From contig NZ_JAJISB010000008.1 of assembly GCF_021245735.1 (NCBI RefSeq), positions 169,090 through 233,089 on the forward strand: a stretch of 64,000 bases of DNA, in the 5' to 3' direction. Positions 43,553 through 52,898 of this stretch are shown here, one piece after another. Each line of letters begins with the position of its first letter. The first letter of the stretch is position 1. A model generated the notes under the pieces. The model searched no databases, was not told the DNA's origin, and was given only the letters and a program-made list of their open reading frames with translations. This DNA is from Brevibacillus daliensis (lineage in GTDB: Bacteria; Bacillota; Bacilli; Brevibacillales; Brevibacillaceae). Made by a program: the position numbers and the translations under genes.

Positions 43553-44071
43553 ATGCTATACAAATTCAAAAATCACTATCCAGTTATTGCTGAATCAGCC
43601 TATCTAGCTCCAGGCGCCAAATTACTCGGGAATGTAACAGTAGGTGAGGAATCGTCGATCTGGTTCAATGCAGTGTTACGTGCAGATAATGCTCCCATTA
43701 CGATAGGAAACCGCGTCAGTATCCAGGATGGTTCTGTCTGTCATGTAGATGATCATGATCCTATCATCGTGGAGGATGATGTTACGGTTGGTCATATGGT
43801 AATCCTTCATGGGTGTACAGTTAGAAAAGGAGCTTTAATCGGTATGGGCTCTACCGTAATGAACGGTGCAGAAATTGGAGAATATGCATTGGTGGCAGCT
43901 GGATCACTTGTTTCAGAAGGCAAAAAAATCCCGCCTTGCACTATGGTAATGGGTCGTCCGGCAAAAATCATTCGTGAATTAACAGAGCAAGAAATTGAAG
44001 GATTAAAGCGCGGGGCAGAGCACTATGTGGCAAATAGCAGAGTTTATTTGGAAGAGAAGATTGTAGAATAG
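43553..44071 (+). CDS. Gamma-carbonic anhydrase family hexapeptide-repeat protein
   Basis: A 172-residue left-handed beta-helix protein. Hexapeptide repeats (GNVTVGEESSIWFNAVLR, IGNRVSIQDGSVCH, VTVGHMVILHG) carry the three zinc-ligand His residues at CHVDDHD, VGHMV and LHG. The C-terminal helix (TEQEIEGLKRGAEHY) is typical of the YtoA/CaiE/gamma-CA-like group. AAAGGAG precedes the ATG, and the gene lies 50 bases after the monooxygenase, so co-transcription is likely. Confidence 0.88.
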   Translation: MLYKFKNHYPVIAESAYLAPGAKLLGNVTVGEESSIWFNAVLRADNAPITIGNRVSIQDGSVCHVDDHDPIIVEDDVTVGHMVILHGCTVRKGALIGMGSTVMNGAEIGEYALVAAGSLVSEGKKIPPCTMVMGRPAKIIRELTEQEIEGLKRGAEHYVANSRVYLEEKIVE

Positions 44072-44097
44072 ATATGGCAGAAATATATACGGTGGAT

Positions 44098-44128
44098 GAA
44101 GAGATTAGATCATTCTAATCTCTTCAAA
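44098..44128 (+). terminator. Hairpin after the carbonic anhydrase-like gene
   Basis: GAAGAGATTAGA and TCTAATCTCTTC form a perfect 12-bp stem with a TCAT loop; the T run is short. Confidence 0.5.
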
Positions 44129-44274
44129 TATGTCCGAATTATTTGTGATAAGCCTTCAGAGAAAGCCAAAGAGTACCATTCTGTCTTTCAGCATAACAAG
44201 ATCATGTACAGATAAATATAATCAACTCGTACGTATAATTCTATTCATACAAATATTTTAAAGGAATGGTTTTC

Positions 44275-45870
44275 ATGATACAGATGGAAGAAGTAGAGCA
44301 ACAAATTCAGTTTGAAATGAAACAGGCTAAAGTCCCAGGTCTGGCGATTGCAATTATCCATGAAAAGAAATTAATCTATGCGAAAGGTTTTGGAGTTACT
44401 GCTTTACAAGAGAGCGGAACAGCTGTCATGTCATCAACATTATTTCGCATCGGCTCAATCTCTAAATTATTAACGGCAACCTTAGTCATGCAATTGGTGG
44501 AAGAAGGTTTGCTCAATCTTGATGTCCCCGTTTGTGAGTACATCCCTTGGTTTTCTTTGAAAAACTCAGCTTATAACAAATCCTTAACGCTTCGAACATT
44601 ACTCAGCCACCGAGCAGGGTTTACTAATGGAGGAAGCTATGCAGGCAATAAGAACCCAGATGGCTTACAACAACACGTAGAGCTAGAATTGTCCCAGATT
44701 GATTTAGATGCACCACCAGGTAAAACTTATTCTTATAGTAACTTTCATTTTAATATTGCAGGTTGTGTATCAGAAGCAGTGACAGGCATTCCTTTCGCCA
44801 ATCTTATACAAGAATATCTGTTTAAACCGTTGAACATGAAACTAAGCACGTACGATCCTTTAATTGCCATGACCCATTCTCTCGCACTACCTCATTACCA
44901 GGAAAATGATGACATACGTGTTTTACATCGTTTCATTGATAATCCAGCCTGTTATCCATCATTTTTTTGTATGTCTTCCGTAACTGATCTGGCCAAATTC
45001 GCTTTGTTACATCTTAATAATGGGAAAACAGGTGATAAGAGGTTACTACAGCCCGAGACAGTTGAAGAGATGCATCAAATCCAAACATATCTGTTTAGTA
45101 CATGTACTAATGGATTTGGCTTGGGTTTTGCACTTCAGGAAGATGAGATGAGTACACGCTTCTCACGCCATTATGGTGATATTAGCAGTTACACGGCTGA
45201 CTTTGTACTGAACCGGGAGTCTGGAAGTGCAGTCATTATTGTAAATAATCGTCCGTTTCCTCATAACAACATTACAAAACGTATCTTCGACCAGTTACAT
45301 ATAACCCTTCCAAAAACAAAAATAAATAAAAAAGATCTTGTAAGCAACCAGGTTTCAAAGAAGCTCACCGAAGTATGCTCTGGAACCTTTTTTGGCCCCA
45401 GTATAGGTCTTGTAAAACTAAGTGGGGAACCACTTCAGATTACAATTAATAAAAAACAAATAGATTTATATGAGTTGACAGAAGATCATTTTTTAGGTTT
45501 TACCGATAATGGTCAACAATCTTGCAGTGTAGGTGTAATAAGAGAACATGATGGCTCTGTATTGTTTATTCAAGTAAATAACAATCGTTGTTATCGCTTT
45601 ACTCCACAAGAATTCCATTCAGAATCTATCAATTATCAGGAGTATTGTGGAACTTATTCCTTTCAAGGGTCCCCAGATTGGAAATTTGAAATCAGCCAAT
45701 TTGAGAGCAAACTTATGATTGAAGCGGATGGAGATACGGATACGCTTATTCAAATTGGAGAAGATTTGTATACAAGTGAACAATTTGGAGCAATAAAATT
45801 TCATCGGGATAAAGAGGGGCAAGTCCTGCACTTTCTTTTACACTGTTCATGGAAAATGAACAAAGAGTAA
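44275..45870 (+). CDS. Serine beta-lactamase-fold hydrolase with C-terminal beta domains
   Basis: A 531-residue class C/penicillin-binding-protein-like hydrolase. Catalytic Ser and Lys are in GSISKLLTA (S-x-x-K), Tyr in YSYSNFHFN (Y-x-N), and the third motif region is SRHYGDISSY. The C-terminal third (from about residue 350) holds two beta-rich repeats, of which the last begins YCGTYSFQGSPDWKF, similar to DUF3471-type domains of esterase-like members. There is no signal peptide, so it is probably a cytoplasmic esterase or peptidase rather than a resistance beta-lactamase. ATG at 44275 is favoured by AAAGGA nine bases upstream. Confidence 0.82.
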   Translation: MIQMEEVEQQIQFEMKQAKVPGLAIAIIHEKKLIYAKGFGVTALQESGTAVMSSTLFRIGSISKLLTATLVMQLVEEGLLNLDVPVCEYIPWFSLKNSAYNKSLTLRTLLSHRAGFTNGGSYAGNKNPDGLQQHVELELSQIDLDAPPGKTYSYSNFHFNIAGCVSEAVTGIPFANLIQEYLFKPLNMKLSTYDPLIAMTHSLALPHYQENDDIRVLHRFIDNPACYPSFFCMSSVTDLAKFALLHLNNGKTGDKRLLQPETVEEMHQIQTYLFSTCTNGFGLGFALQEDEMSTRFSRHYGDISSYTADFVLNRESGSAVIIVNNRPFPHNNITKRIFDQLHITLPKTKINKKDLVSNQVSKKLTEVCSGTFFGPSIGLVKLSGEPLQITINKKQIDLYELTEDHFLGFTDNGQQSCSVGVIREHDGSVLFIQVNNNRCYRFTPQEFHSESINYQEYCGTYSFQGSPDWKFEISQFESKLMIEADGDTDTLIQIGEDLYTSEQFGAIKFHRDKEGQVLHFLLHCSWKMNKE

Positions 45871-46071
45871 TAGTATTTTCCAGTAATAATCATTATTTGA
45901 CGGTTGAAACAGTATCTGAATAATCTTACTAGAAGACTGGCCTTGTAAAAGAGGACGGCACGGAACTTTAGTTAAGCTTTCTTGAAAGAGGCTTCTCAAT
46001 TGGTTCTCTAGGGGCTGCGATTCTACTCAAGTGCTGTTTCATTGATAAATTTAAATACCTGGTGATGATGA

Positions 46072-46566
46072 ATGATAATACGAAAAGCTAATGAAAAGGA
46101 CTTACAATCCATACTAAACATTTATAATCAAGGCATAGAAGATCGGATAGCAACACTTGAAACGGATGAAAAAGATCTCGACTATATGAGAAAATGGTTA
46201 TTGTCGCGGAGTAGCAGACAGCCAGTATTACTTGCAGAGGATGATGGTGTCACACTGGGGTGGGCATCAATCAATTCCTACAATATACGTCGTGCCTATG
46301 ACAGTGTGGGTGATATTTCCGTTTATATTGAAAGAACAAAACGAGGGAAAGGCGTCGGACAAAAATTGCTTAAAGAGCTAGAAACGGAAGGAAAACAACA
46401 TGCTTATCATAAATTTGTACTAATGACACTTCTATCAAATATACAGGGACAATCTTTATATCGAAAACTGGATTATAGAGAAGTGGGGATATTGAAAGAA
46501 CAGGGCATTTTGGACGGTAAGTATGTTGATATTATGATCATGGAAAAAATTTTAGCAGGCCCATAA
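46072..46566 (+). CDS. GNAT acetyltransferase, phosphinothricin/methionine-sulfoximine type
   Basis: A 164-residue GNAT enzyme. IRKANEKDLQSILNIYNQGI with TLETDEKDL, and GDISVYIERTKRGKGVGQKL (acetyl-CoA P-loop R-G-x-G-x-G), match the PAT/ArsN1/MnaT subgroup. The C-terminal FVLMTLLSNIQGQSLYRKLDYREVG is the usual strand-helix ending. These enzymes acetylate toxic amino acid analogues. ATG preceded by GGTGATG. Confidence 0.82.
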   Translation: MIIRKANEKDLQSILNIYNQGIEDRIATLETDEKDLDYMRKWLLSRSSRQPVLLAEDDGVTLGWASINSYNIRRAYDSVGDISVYIERTKRGKGVGQKLLKELETEGKQHAYHKFVLMTLLSNIQGQSLYRKLDYREVGILKEQGILDGKYVDIMIMEKILAGP

Positions 46567-46573
46567 AAAATCG

Positions 46574-46610
46574 AACCCATCTGCAGATTGTGAAAGTAGA
46601 TGGGATTTTC
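46574..46610 (+). terminator. Terminator after the GNAT gene
   Basis: AACCCATCT and AGATGGG-ATTTTC arms around a 15-base loop. Confidence 0.5.
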
Positions 46611-46910
46611 ACGTTCTGATACTATTTAGAATATTGCTGTTCAAGAAGTGATAGAATCTGTTGATTTTGTTTTATTTGTTTAATTTGGTTAAAATAGATT
46701 CCTTGCAAGAAAATTACTACAACAATTAATATAGTTCGATCATTTCACTCACATCCTTTGAAATTGCGAGAGTAACTATCATTTGAATAATCCTACTCTA
46801 CTACATGTAACACTTTACATAAATGGTAGAAATGATTAATTCCCTGCATTTGACAATGGACTGGTCCTCGTAACGGATGAAGAGAAGGATATCAGAAGGA
46901 GTGGATGTAG
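46611..46910. other. Intergenic region with a possible decayed small membrane ORF
   Basis: On the minus strand, bases about 46622-46735 read ILIVVVIFLQGIYF then NQIKQIKQNQQILSLLEQQY and a stop, like a small single-helix protein. There is no start codon in that frame; the nearest ATG with a ribosome binding site (AAAGGATGTGAG) is one frame away. It may be a frameshifted small gene. Nothing else is seen. Confidence 0.3.
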
Positions 46911-47558
46911 TTGTCTAATCAATACCACCTAGAAGAATTTAATCGACAAGTAGCTACCTTACTCGAAAAAGAATATCATGATATGGCTGGTTTATCGGAA
47001 GAAGAGTTTATCATCCATGTTGAACCCCTTAAACAATTGATAGAAAAACACACCTTTACCTATAATGAACCGGAAGAAGGTTATTTTCCATTTGTGATAG
47101 TGATAAAAAGTGAGCTGGTAACAGCAGATCAAACCATTCAACGAGTGGTAAGGAAGAAGAAACAAGGCTTTTCTGTCATGGAAGCAGATGATATCGAGAA
47201 GTTTAAGCCGATTGAAAATCTGGTACTTCCTGAAGGAATGGCTTATCTCTTGTTGGATATTGATACAGGTAAAGAAACGAGAAATATCACACCCAATGCT
47301 GCCTTACAATCGATTATGGAAGCAAACAAATCGCCCCTTACCATCGATGAAGGCATCGCAGTGATTACGCATTTTCCAGATACCATGCAAAAAAATAACT
47401 GTTTTTATTTACTAGGTTCTCGTTGTGGGGATAAACGAGTCACTGCCTTGTGGCTCAGCACTGGTAAACCTAAGCTAGGTTGGTGCTGGGCTGGGAATCC
47501 ACATACATGGCTGGGTTCGGCATCCTGTGGTAGCCGTGTAGGAGGTCTACCAGAATAA
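46911..47558 (+). CDS. DUF5701-type conserved protein
   Basis: A 215-residue soluble protein. The C-terminal signature (FYLLGSRCGDKRVTALWLS, then LGWCWAGNPHTWLGSASCGS) is that of the DUF5701 family as I recall it; the N-terminal half is helical (EEFNRQVATLLEKEYHDMAG). TTG start follows GAAGGAGTGG. Its role is unknown. It is a single gene with a bidirectional terminator behind it. Confidence 0.65.
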   Translation: MSNQYHLEEFNRQVATLLEKEYHDMAGLSEEEFIIHVEPLKQLIEKHTFTYNEPEEGYFPFVIVIKSELVTADQTIQRVVRKKKQGFSVMEADDIEKFKPIENLVLPEGMAYLLLDIDTGKETRNITPNAALQSIMEANKSPLTIDEGIAVITHFPDTMQKNNCFYLLGSRCGDKRVTALWLSTGKPKLGWCWAGNPHTWLGSASCGSRVGGLPE

Positions 47559-47577
47559 TTCAGGTTTTCATATTGAT

Positions 47578-47631
47578 AAAGGGGAAAAACACTTCCAATA
47601 ATCATTTTGGGAGTATTTTTTCCCCTTTTTC
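47578..47631. terminator. Bidirectional terminator
   Basis: AAAGGGGAAAAA and TTTTTTCCCCTTT arms with an inner ACACTTCC/GGGAGT helix, between convergent genes. Confidence 0.75.
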
Positions 47632-47648
47632 TTTAACATACTAATTCT

Positions 47649-48482
47649 TTAACAGTGAGAATCAAGGTTAGGATTATTTTTACCACTATGATGGGATGTA
47701 CCGTCTAATACTGCTTCAAAAGCGTCTAGGATTTCAAGGAAATGGGTTGCTTCTCTAAAAACATGATCAGCTAGTAACGCAGGAATAATACTTTTGATCC
47801 GGCATGCCTCGATTAAATCACGTGCTGTTCTCTTAAAATCACGGAGCTGGACAACTGATACTCTATTCTGATCCACGAACTGGGAGAGTAAGGGAGGAGT
47901 CTGTGACTGGGGGCGCATCGAGTCTAGATCAGTCGCTTGAAAAACAAGTTGATCAAAATCATGGCTAAATTCATTGGCCTGTTCAACGAGCTTACGTTCG
48001 GATGGATCTAATAGGTGGTTAATAAACTTAGCATGATCAGCCATAATTTTAAGGAAAAATACATTTTCGTTAATAATCGCATCTGGTAATGAGTCCAGAG
48101 TACCCGTATTTAATTGTTCAAGTCGTTTTGCAAAATAAGCAGCCTCTCTACTGACATGATCTACTAACAACGGAAAGTTATTACCCCCAATTCTACATGA
48201 GATAATCAGACCGAGTACATGACGTTTAAACGACCAGATATGACGAACAGCGTGTAGAATTTGTTCATTAAAATCATAAATAAACTGAGGATCAGTATCT
48301 TCTGACAAAGAAAGAGCCTGCGCTTCAATGTTTTCAAAAATACCATAAAATCTTTCAGCTTCTTTAATGAGCTTCGTATCATCGCAATTAAAACCAAGCT
48401 TTAAAAACAATGAATGTTCCTTCATAATTCTCGACCAAAAACGAACCTCTTCTAACGATCTACTTACAAAGGCATCAGTCAT
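47649..48482 (-). CDS. DUF2935 hemerythrin-like helical protein
   Basis: A 277-residue all-helical cytoplasmic protein built of two repeats. Each has a helix with E-x-x-F/H-W/F (LEEVRFWSRIMKEHSLFL and ENVFFLKIMADHAKFINHL) and a conserved DHVxREAxxF (DHVSREAAYFAKRLE and DHVFREATHFLEILD). This is the DUF2935 pattern, seen in Bacillus and Brevibacillus; the repeated His/Glu residues suggest a di-metal four-helix bundle. The function is not established. ATG at 48482 lies after GGGGGAA. Confidence 0.8.
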   Translation of the reverse strand: MTDAFVSRSLEEVRFWSRIMKEHSLFLKLGFNCDDTKLIKEAERFYGIFENIEAQALSLSEDTDPQFIYDFNEQILHAVRHIWSFKRHVLGLIISCRIGGNNFPLLVDHVSREAAYFAKRLEQLNTGTLDSLPDAIINENVFFLKIMADHAKFINHLLDPSERKLVEQANEFSHDFDQLVFQATDLDSMRPQSQTPPLLSQFVDQNRVSVVQLRDFKRTARDLIEACRIKSIIPALLADHVFREATHFLEILDAFEAVLDGTSHHSGKNNPNLDSHC

Positions 48483-48771
48483 GTGGATTATTCCCCCAGT
48501 TAAATGATGTATGTGCCCACTAATTTATGCTTACTAGCAGAAGGATATTAGTAAAGTTGAAAATATAAAGGAACAATTTTATTGATATTCCAGAAAAGAA
48601 CTAGCTCGATAATTCCGAACTAGTTAAAACAAAGTACCTTCCAATTTCAACATATTCACAATTCCTGTTCATATGAGGGTTTCTCTTTTGGCAATTCCAT
48701 AAGGGAGATAAAGCGATTAGGTGTCAGTTTTGATGGGGTAAGGACGGAGTAAAACAGTTTTGAAACCGGAG

Positions 48772-48800
48772 TTGACATTCTTTGGTATTGGTTTTATAAT
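48772..48800 (+). promoter_or_regulatory. SigA promoter of marR-type gene
   Basis: Consensus TTGACA, a 17-base spacer and TATAAT. The operator candidate begins inside the -10 box. The rest of the 48483-48844 gap holds only a weak AACTAG/CTAGTT hairpin. Confidence 0.75.
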
Positions 48801-48821
48801 TGTCATAGCAACTATAATCAT
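48796..48821. promoter_or_regulatory. MarR operator candidate, copy 1
   Basis: A 26-base site beginning ATAATTGTCATAGCAACTAT. It matches copy 2 upstream of the transporter gene at 23 of 26 positions and covers the promoter -10 and start point. Confidence 0.6.
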
Positions 48822-48844
48822 ATCAATTATAAAGGAGACTACCA

Positions 48845-49270
48845 TTGGAATTAGAAAAATATATAGGTGTTATCGTACACAGGGCGGATTTAAAACTTAA
48901 CAATTACTATCAAAAAGTGGTGAATCCTTTTGATATTACGGTAGACCAATGGGAAATATTGGTTATCTTGTGGGAAAAGGAGGGGATCACCCAAAAAGAA
49001 CTTGCGGAAAGGCTTTATAAAGATCAGACGAACATTGCCCGGATGCTATTCAAGCTCGAGAAAAAGGGCTTTATTCATCGTGTAACCCATGAGACGGACC
49101 GCAGATCGTTACGTGTATATTTAACTGTCAAAGGTCGAGAAACAAAAGACGAAATTCTTGCTCCATCAATTGAAGCTTTTAAGAAAACGATCGAAGGTTT
49201 ATCGGAGGAAGAAGTTGAGACTTTTAGAAGAATACTTACTGTCATGTATAATAACGTTAAAGATTTATAA
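48845..49270 (+). CDS. MarR family transcriptional regulator
   Basis: A 141-residue winged-helix repressor. Helix-turn-helix: GITQKELAERLYKDQTNIAR; wing: RRSLRVYLTVKGRE. Start TTG at 48845 follows AAAGGAG. It lies upstream of an MFS exporter in the same direction, and both genes carry the same 26-base motif near their predicted promoters, so the regulator probably represses both itself and the exporter and responds to a substrate of the pump. Confidence 0.88.
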   Translation: MELEKYIGVIVHRADLKLNNYYQKVVNPFDITVDQWEILVILWEKEGITQKELAERLYKDQTNIARMLFKLEKKGFIHRVTHETDRRSLRVYLTVKGRETKDEILAPSIEAFKKTIEGLSEEEVETFRRILTVMYNNVKDL

Positions 49271-49307
49271 TATTTTTTAGTTTCGTCACAATAAGATGTT
49301 TTGCTAT

Positions 49308-49333
49308 ATAATTGCTATGGCAACTATAATCAT
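49308..49333. promoter_or_regulatory. MarR operator candidate, copy 2
   Basis: A 26-base site beginning ATAATTGCTATGGCAACTAT, overlapping a TATAAT at 49307-49312 upstream of the MFS gene. Differences from copy 1 are only three bases. Confidence 0.6.
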
Positions 49334-49428
49334 GACCATTATCCTATTTTGGTCGAAAAGACGTCTGATTTTCAATTTTATACTTGCTAAGACAATTAAT
49401 GCTTTGGCAAGTAAGGGATGGTGCGATT

Positions 49429-50805
49429 ATGGAAATAAGTGAAAGCAAGACTGGAATTTTTGACGTCCGTTATAGAGCGTTGACAATCGGCATCATTTTG
49501 GCAGTTACTACGGTAGCATTCGAAGGTTTGGCTATTACGACGATTGCTCCCAATCTGGCGCAACAATTAGGCGGTATTCATTTATACGGATGGATATTCA
49601 GCGCTTTTCTACTGTCACAAATATTGGGAACCATGGTCATCGGCCAGCAAATTGGAAAAATCGGTGTGTATCGTTCATTTACATTGTCTATCATTATTTT
49701 TGTTGTGGGCATTCTTCTAGCGGCCACCTCATGGAATATGCCGATGTTGATTGGAGGAAGAGCGTTTCAAGGCTTTGGAGCTGGAGCCAGTATAACATGC
49801 GTTTACTATAGCATTACATTGAGCTATCCCGATGGATTGAGAACGAAAATTTTGGCCGCTTTTTCAAGTGCATATATTTTACCTGCCATGATCGGACCTT
49901 ATTTTGCTGGATTGCTGGCAGAATATGTATCGTGGAGACTCGTGTTCTGGCTTGTATTGCCATTGATCGGGTTGGCCGTATTACTGACACTTCCTACATT
50001 TCGCAAGCTTCAAGTGGGTAACATCTCGGTTACAAAAAAAAGCCACAAAGAAGGTTACGCCTTATTGCTAACTATCGGTACGGGTATGCTGCTGACTGGA
50101 TTGGGATTTGTATCCGATTGGAAAGGCATTGCGCTTTCGCTTACTGGTGTGGCCATAATGATCCGGCCACTACTAAAACTACTTCCCGAAGGCACCTTTC
50201 TCGTCAAAAAGGGGTTGCCGGCGACAATTGTCTCAAGGGGTTTGTATGTTGCGTGTTACGTCGCAACCGAAAGTTACGTTGTATTGGCTTTGACGGAAGT
50301 TAAGGGTTTGTCGGCAGACCTTGCGGGGCTGATTGTCGCCACGGGCGCGTTAAGCTGGTCTACCGCAGCTTGGCTGCAGTCTAAGCTTGACGAGAGGGAT
50401 CAAGGTCGTGGCAGAAAAAAACGGGTTTCTGTCGGTGTCGGTTTGATGATAGTAGGCGTATCACTAGTCATAATGGCTATAGGATTTGAGGGCGGCGGAA
50501 TAGCAATTGCATTGATTTCACAATTATTAACTGGATTCGGCATCGGAATGGCAAATCCAACTACGGGCGCTATTGCGCTGCAGCATGCCCGTAAAGGAGA
50601 AGAAGGAGAGATATCCGCCTATCTCCAATTCGTCGATGCGTTTTTTCCAGGATTGAGCATCGGAATAGGCGGGGCCTTAATTGCCATAAGCGAAATCTTT
50701 AGCAGTGGTATCTTTATGGGTATCATGTTGGCCTTATTTACTCAGCTGCTTCTCGTAATATTGAGCTTTATCGTATCTTTCCGTATTGCCAAAAGGAGTG
50801 AATAA
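49429..50805 (+). CDS. MFS multidrug exporter (DHA2-like, 14 helices)
   Basis: A 458-residue transporter. The N-terminal AITTIAPNLAQQLGG motif after helix 1 (with the TTIAP pattern of drug exporters), the IGKIGVYRSFTLS loop and GRAFQGFGAGAS are typical of the DHA2/QacA-related group, with about 14 hydrophobic segments. The ATG at 49429 follows AAGGGATGG. Base composition seems slightly more GC-rich than its neighbours. It is regulated by the upstream MarR protein (shared operator). Substrates are probably lipophilic drugs. Confidence 0.85.
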   Translation: MEISESKTGIFDVRYRALTIGIILAVTTVAFEGLAITTIAPNLAQQLGGIHLYGWIFSAFLLSQILGTMVIGQQIGKIGVYRSFTLSIIIFVVGILLAATSWNMPMLIGGRAFQGFGAGASITCVYYSITLSYPDGLRTKILAAFSSAYILPAMIGPYFAGLLAEYVSWRLVFWLVLPLIGLAVLLTLPTFRKLQVGNISVTKKSHKEGYALLLTIGTGMLLTGLGFVSDWKGIALSLTGVAIMIRPLLKLLPEGTFLVKKGLPATIVSRGLYVACYVATESYVVLALTEVKGLSADLAGLIVATGALSWSTAAWLQSKLDERDQGRGRKKRVSVGVGLMIVGVSLVIMAIGFEGGGIAIALISQLLTGFGIGMANPTTGAIALQHARKGEEGEISAYLQFVDAFFPGLSIGIGGALIAISEIFSSGIFMGIMLALFTQLLLVILSFIVSFRIAKRSE

Positions 50806-51166
50806 GGAGGATATTCCGAGTCTTCGACGGTTACAATCTAGAAGAGACATGGAGGCAGAAGTGAGAGCACCTGAACCCGAAAGTCGGGGTGGATATACGG
50901 AAGACGGATGGATTATGAGATTTTCTAAAGAAAGATACGAAGAAGTAAGGTAAGAAATCAATCACCTCTCTTGAAACCTTGTCTCTCCGTGTAAATTATG
51001 CTAAAGTAACCTGAATTGTTGGCAATTTTGATTGAGGTGATGTAGAGTGTTAGAACGCTCCATGGAGAATATTAGGGATTTTAAAGGAAGAAAGGAAGTG
51101 ATGTAAAGGAGAGCTGTTACTTCATTAGTAGCTCTTCTCATTAAAAATGAAAAGAGGACTATTATA
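50806..51166. other. Intergenic region with a possible gene remnant
   Basis: A 34-codon frame at 50849-50953 (MEAEVRAPEPESRGGYTEDG then WIMRFSKERYEEVR) has only a weak ribosome binding site and continues upstream in-frame without a start. AAGGAGG at 50803 has no start codon at the right distance. I read this as a fragment of a lost gene. No other feature is visible. Confidence 0.3.
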
Positions 51167-52018
51167 ATGTACAAAAATCAAAGTATAAACATAGATGGAT
51201 TTAAACTGAATTATTATGTAAAGGGAACCGGAAAACCCATAGTAGTGGTAGGGAGCAGCATGTATTACCCTCACCTATTTTCGGAAGATTTATATGAAAC
51301 ATTCCAGTTTATTTTCCTTGATCATAGAGGATTTGTGAAACCGCCTCGGGTTCTGAAATTAGAAGATTTTACATTGGAAAAAGTGTTAGATGACATAGAG
51401 AAAGCAAGACAAACTCTTTGCTTAACCGACTTCATTATATTGGGGCACTCAGGACACGCTTTCATTGCTTTAGAATATGCAAGAAAGTATCCTGAACATG
51501 TCCAAAAAGTTGTCTTGTTAAATTCAGCACCTACTAATAGCCAGAACAGGCAGCATCAAAGCTTTACATTTTTTAATGAAACAGCAAGTCCAGAAAGAAA
51601 GCGGCAATTTGAAAAAGACATTGCTCTATTAGAAAGTGACATCAAGAAAGACCCTGAACGACGTTTTGTCCACATGTGTATTCGAATGGGTGCTCAAAGT
51701 TTTTATGACTATACATTTGATGCAGCTTATATGTGGGAAGGTGTTTATACGAATATGCAAGTCATTGATTATCTGTGGGGAGAAGCGTTTGGAGCGCTAA
51801 ATCTTATACAGTCACTGAACACCTTCAATAAACCAGTGTTTATTGGTTTAGGTAGATATGATTATTTGGTTGCACCTGTTTCACTTTGGGATTTTATTGA
51901 TGACACGAGTAATAACGTGAAGAAAGTGATTTTTGAGCATAGTGGCCATAATCCTATGTTTGAAGAATCTCAATTCTTTGATAGAGAACTTACCAAGTGG
52001 ATTTGTGAGGACAAATAA
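51167..52018 (+). CDS. Alpha/beta hydrolase, proline iminopeptidase-like
   Basis: A 283-residue alpha/beta hydrolase. FLDHRGFVKPP corresponds to the DxRG motif, the nucleophile Ser is in LGHSGHAF, with LARKYPEHV-type helix behind it, the acid in GRYDYLVAP, and His in EHSGHNPMFEE. The Y-x-L-F-x-E-D-L segment near the oxyanion hole (SSMYYPHLFSEDL) replaces the usual HGGP. The substrate is unknown; peptidase or esterase are both possible. Followed by a strong terminator. Confidence 0.82.
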   Translation: MYKNQSINIDGFKLNYYVKGTGKPIVVVGSSMYYPHLFSEDLYETFQFIFLDHRGFVKPPRVLKLEDFTLEKVLDDIEKARQTLCLTDFIILGHSGHAFIALEYARKYPEHVQKVVLLNSAPTNSQNRQHQSFTFFNETASPERKRQFEKDIALLESDIKKDPERRFVHMCIRMGAQSFYDYTFDAAYMWEGVYTNMQVIDYLWGEAFGALNLIQSLNTFNKPVFIGLGRYDYLVAPVSLWDFIDDTSNNVKKVIFEHSGHNPMFEESQFFDRELTKWICEDK

Positions 52019-52045
52019 GGATTTCAACCATGATTCACCGATTAT

Positions 52046-52093
52046 AAGCCGGTCTTCCTTCGTTAACTCAACATAGGAAGATCGGCTTTTTTA
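52046..52093 (+). terminator. Terminator after the hydrolase gene
   Basis: AAGCCGGTCTTCCT pairs with AGGAAGATCGGCTT (one G-U), followed by TTTTTATC. Confidence 0.85.
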
Positions 52094-52250
52094 TCTAAAA
52101 AAAGGCTTAGCTTGCTTGAAAGAGCCGATTGCTATATAAAAGTACAAGACTAATAAGGTGTAAAACATGTTTGACATTTTATTAGTCATATTTTATATTA
52201 TAGGTGTAAAAGGTTTTTTACACTTTGCAAATGTGGCGGTGGTAGAAGGA

Positions 52251-52466
52251 ATGAAAAATCGAATAAAGGAGTACAGAGAAAAAAACAGTTTTTCACAAGG
52301 AAAATTAGCGGAGCTATGTAATGTAAGTAGGCAAACGATTAACGCTATCGAGAACAACAAATATGATCCAAGTTTACAATTAGCATTTAATATAGCTAAG
52401 CATTTAGGTACCCCTATGGAGGAGTTATTTATACCACCGGAGAATGGAGAGGAAAAAAATGGATAA
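52251..52466 (+). CDS. Small XRE-type helix-turn-helix regulator
   Basis: A 71-residue protein consisting of one Cro/CI helix-turn-helix: [20 protein letters not shown] then [19 protein letters not shown] and MEELF. This is the YgzD/YvaO-like mini-regulator type usually followed by a membrane-protein gene, as here (overlap of eight bases). The start is uncertain: the ATG at 52251 has AGAAGGA too close, and GTG at 52239/52242 or further upstream is possible. It probably regulates its own operon. Confidence 0.82.
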   Translation: MKNRIKEYREKNSFSQGKLAELCNVSRQTINAIENNKYDPSLQLAFNIAKHLGTPMEELFIPPENGEEKNG

Positions 52467-52851
52467 ATCAAAAAGGATCATTACCGTATTATCCTTTGCT
52501 CTTTTTTGTACGCTTGCAGGGATCACTCTATATCGGTGGATACGATATGGAACAATAGATGGGGGTTCTATATTTTTCAGCTTTCTTGCCTTATCATATT
52601 TTTTTAATACTCTTACTTGGGGCAATCATAATGGACCTACTAAGAAGGACGAATTAGACCATCATATTGAAACTCAGAGTGCAAAGATAGGTTACTTTGT
52701 ATTAATGATATTGTCAGCTTTAATTTTGTTCATCTCGGAAGGGGTATCTAATTTGAATGATATTCAGAATTATCCTTTACTTATTGTAGTCGGTCTTACA
52801 TTTGTGACACTTCCGATTACAGAATTCCTATATGCAAGGAAGTACAAGTAA
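52459..52851 (+). CDS. Membrane protein partner of the XRE regulator
   Basis: A 130-residue protein with four hydrophobic helices (about residues 7-25, 37-52, 78-97, 107-123) and a polar central loop ([20 protein letters not shown]). It overlaps the regulator gene by eight bases, with GGAGAGG as ribosome binding site within the regulator. Such XRE/DUF2178-like membrane pairs are common in Bacillales; the function is unclear. Confidence 0.65.
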   Translation: MDKSKRIITVLSFALFCTLAGITLYRWIRYGTIDGGSIFFSFLALSYFFNTLTWGNHNGPTKKDELDHHIETQSAKIGYFVLMILSALILFISEGVSNLNDIQNYPLLIVVGLTFVTLPITEFLYARKYK

Positions 52852-52898
52852 GATATTCTACTACAAGCGATGAAACCTAACTGAAAGGAAAATGGACC

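Noticed and set aside
45871..46071. Possible gene fragment between the beta-lactamase-fold gene and the GNAT gene
   Set aside because: No frame gave a recognisable protein or start signals.
49429..50805. Recent horizontal transfer of the MFS exporter because of its composition
   Set aside because: The composition difference is modest by eye and there are no flanking mobile signatures; it is noted but not claimed.
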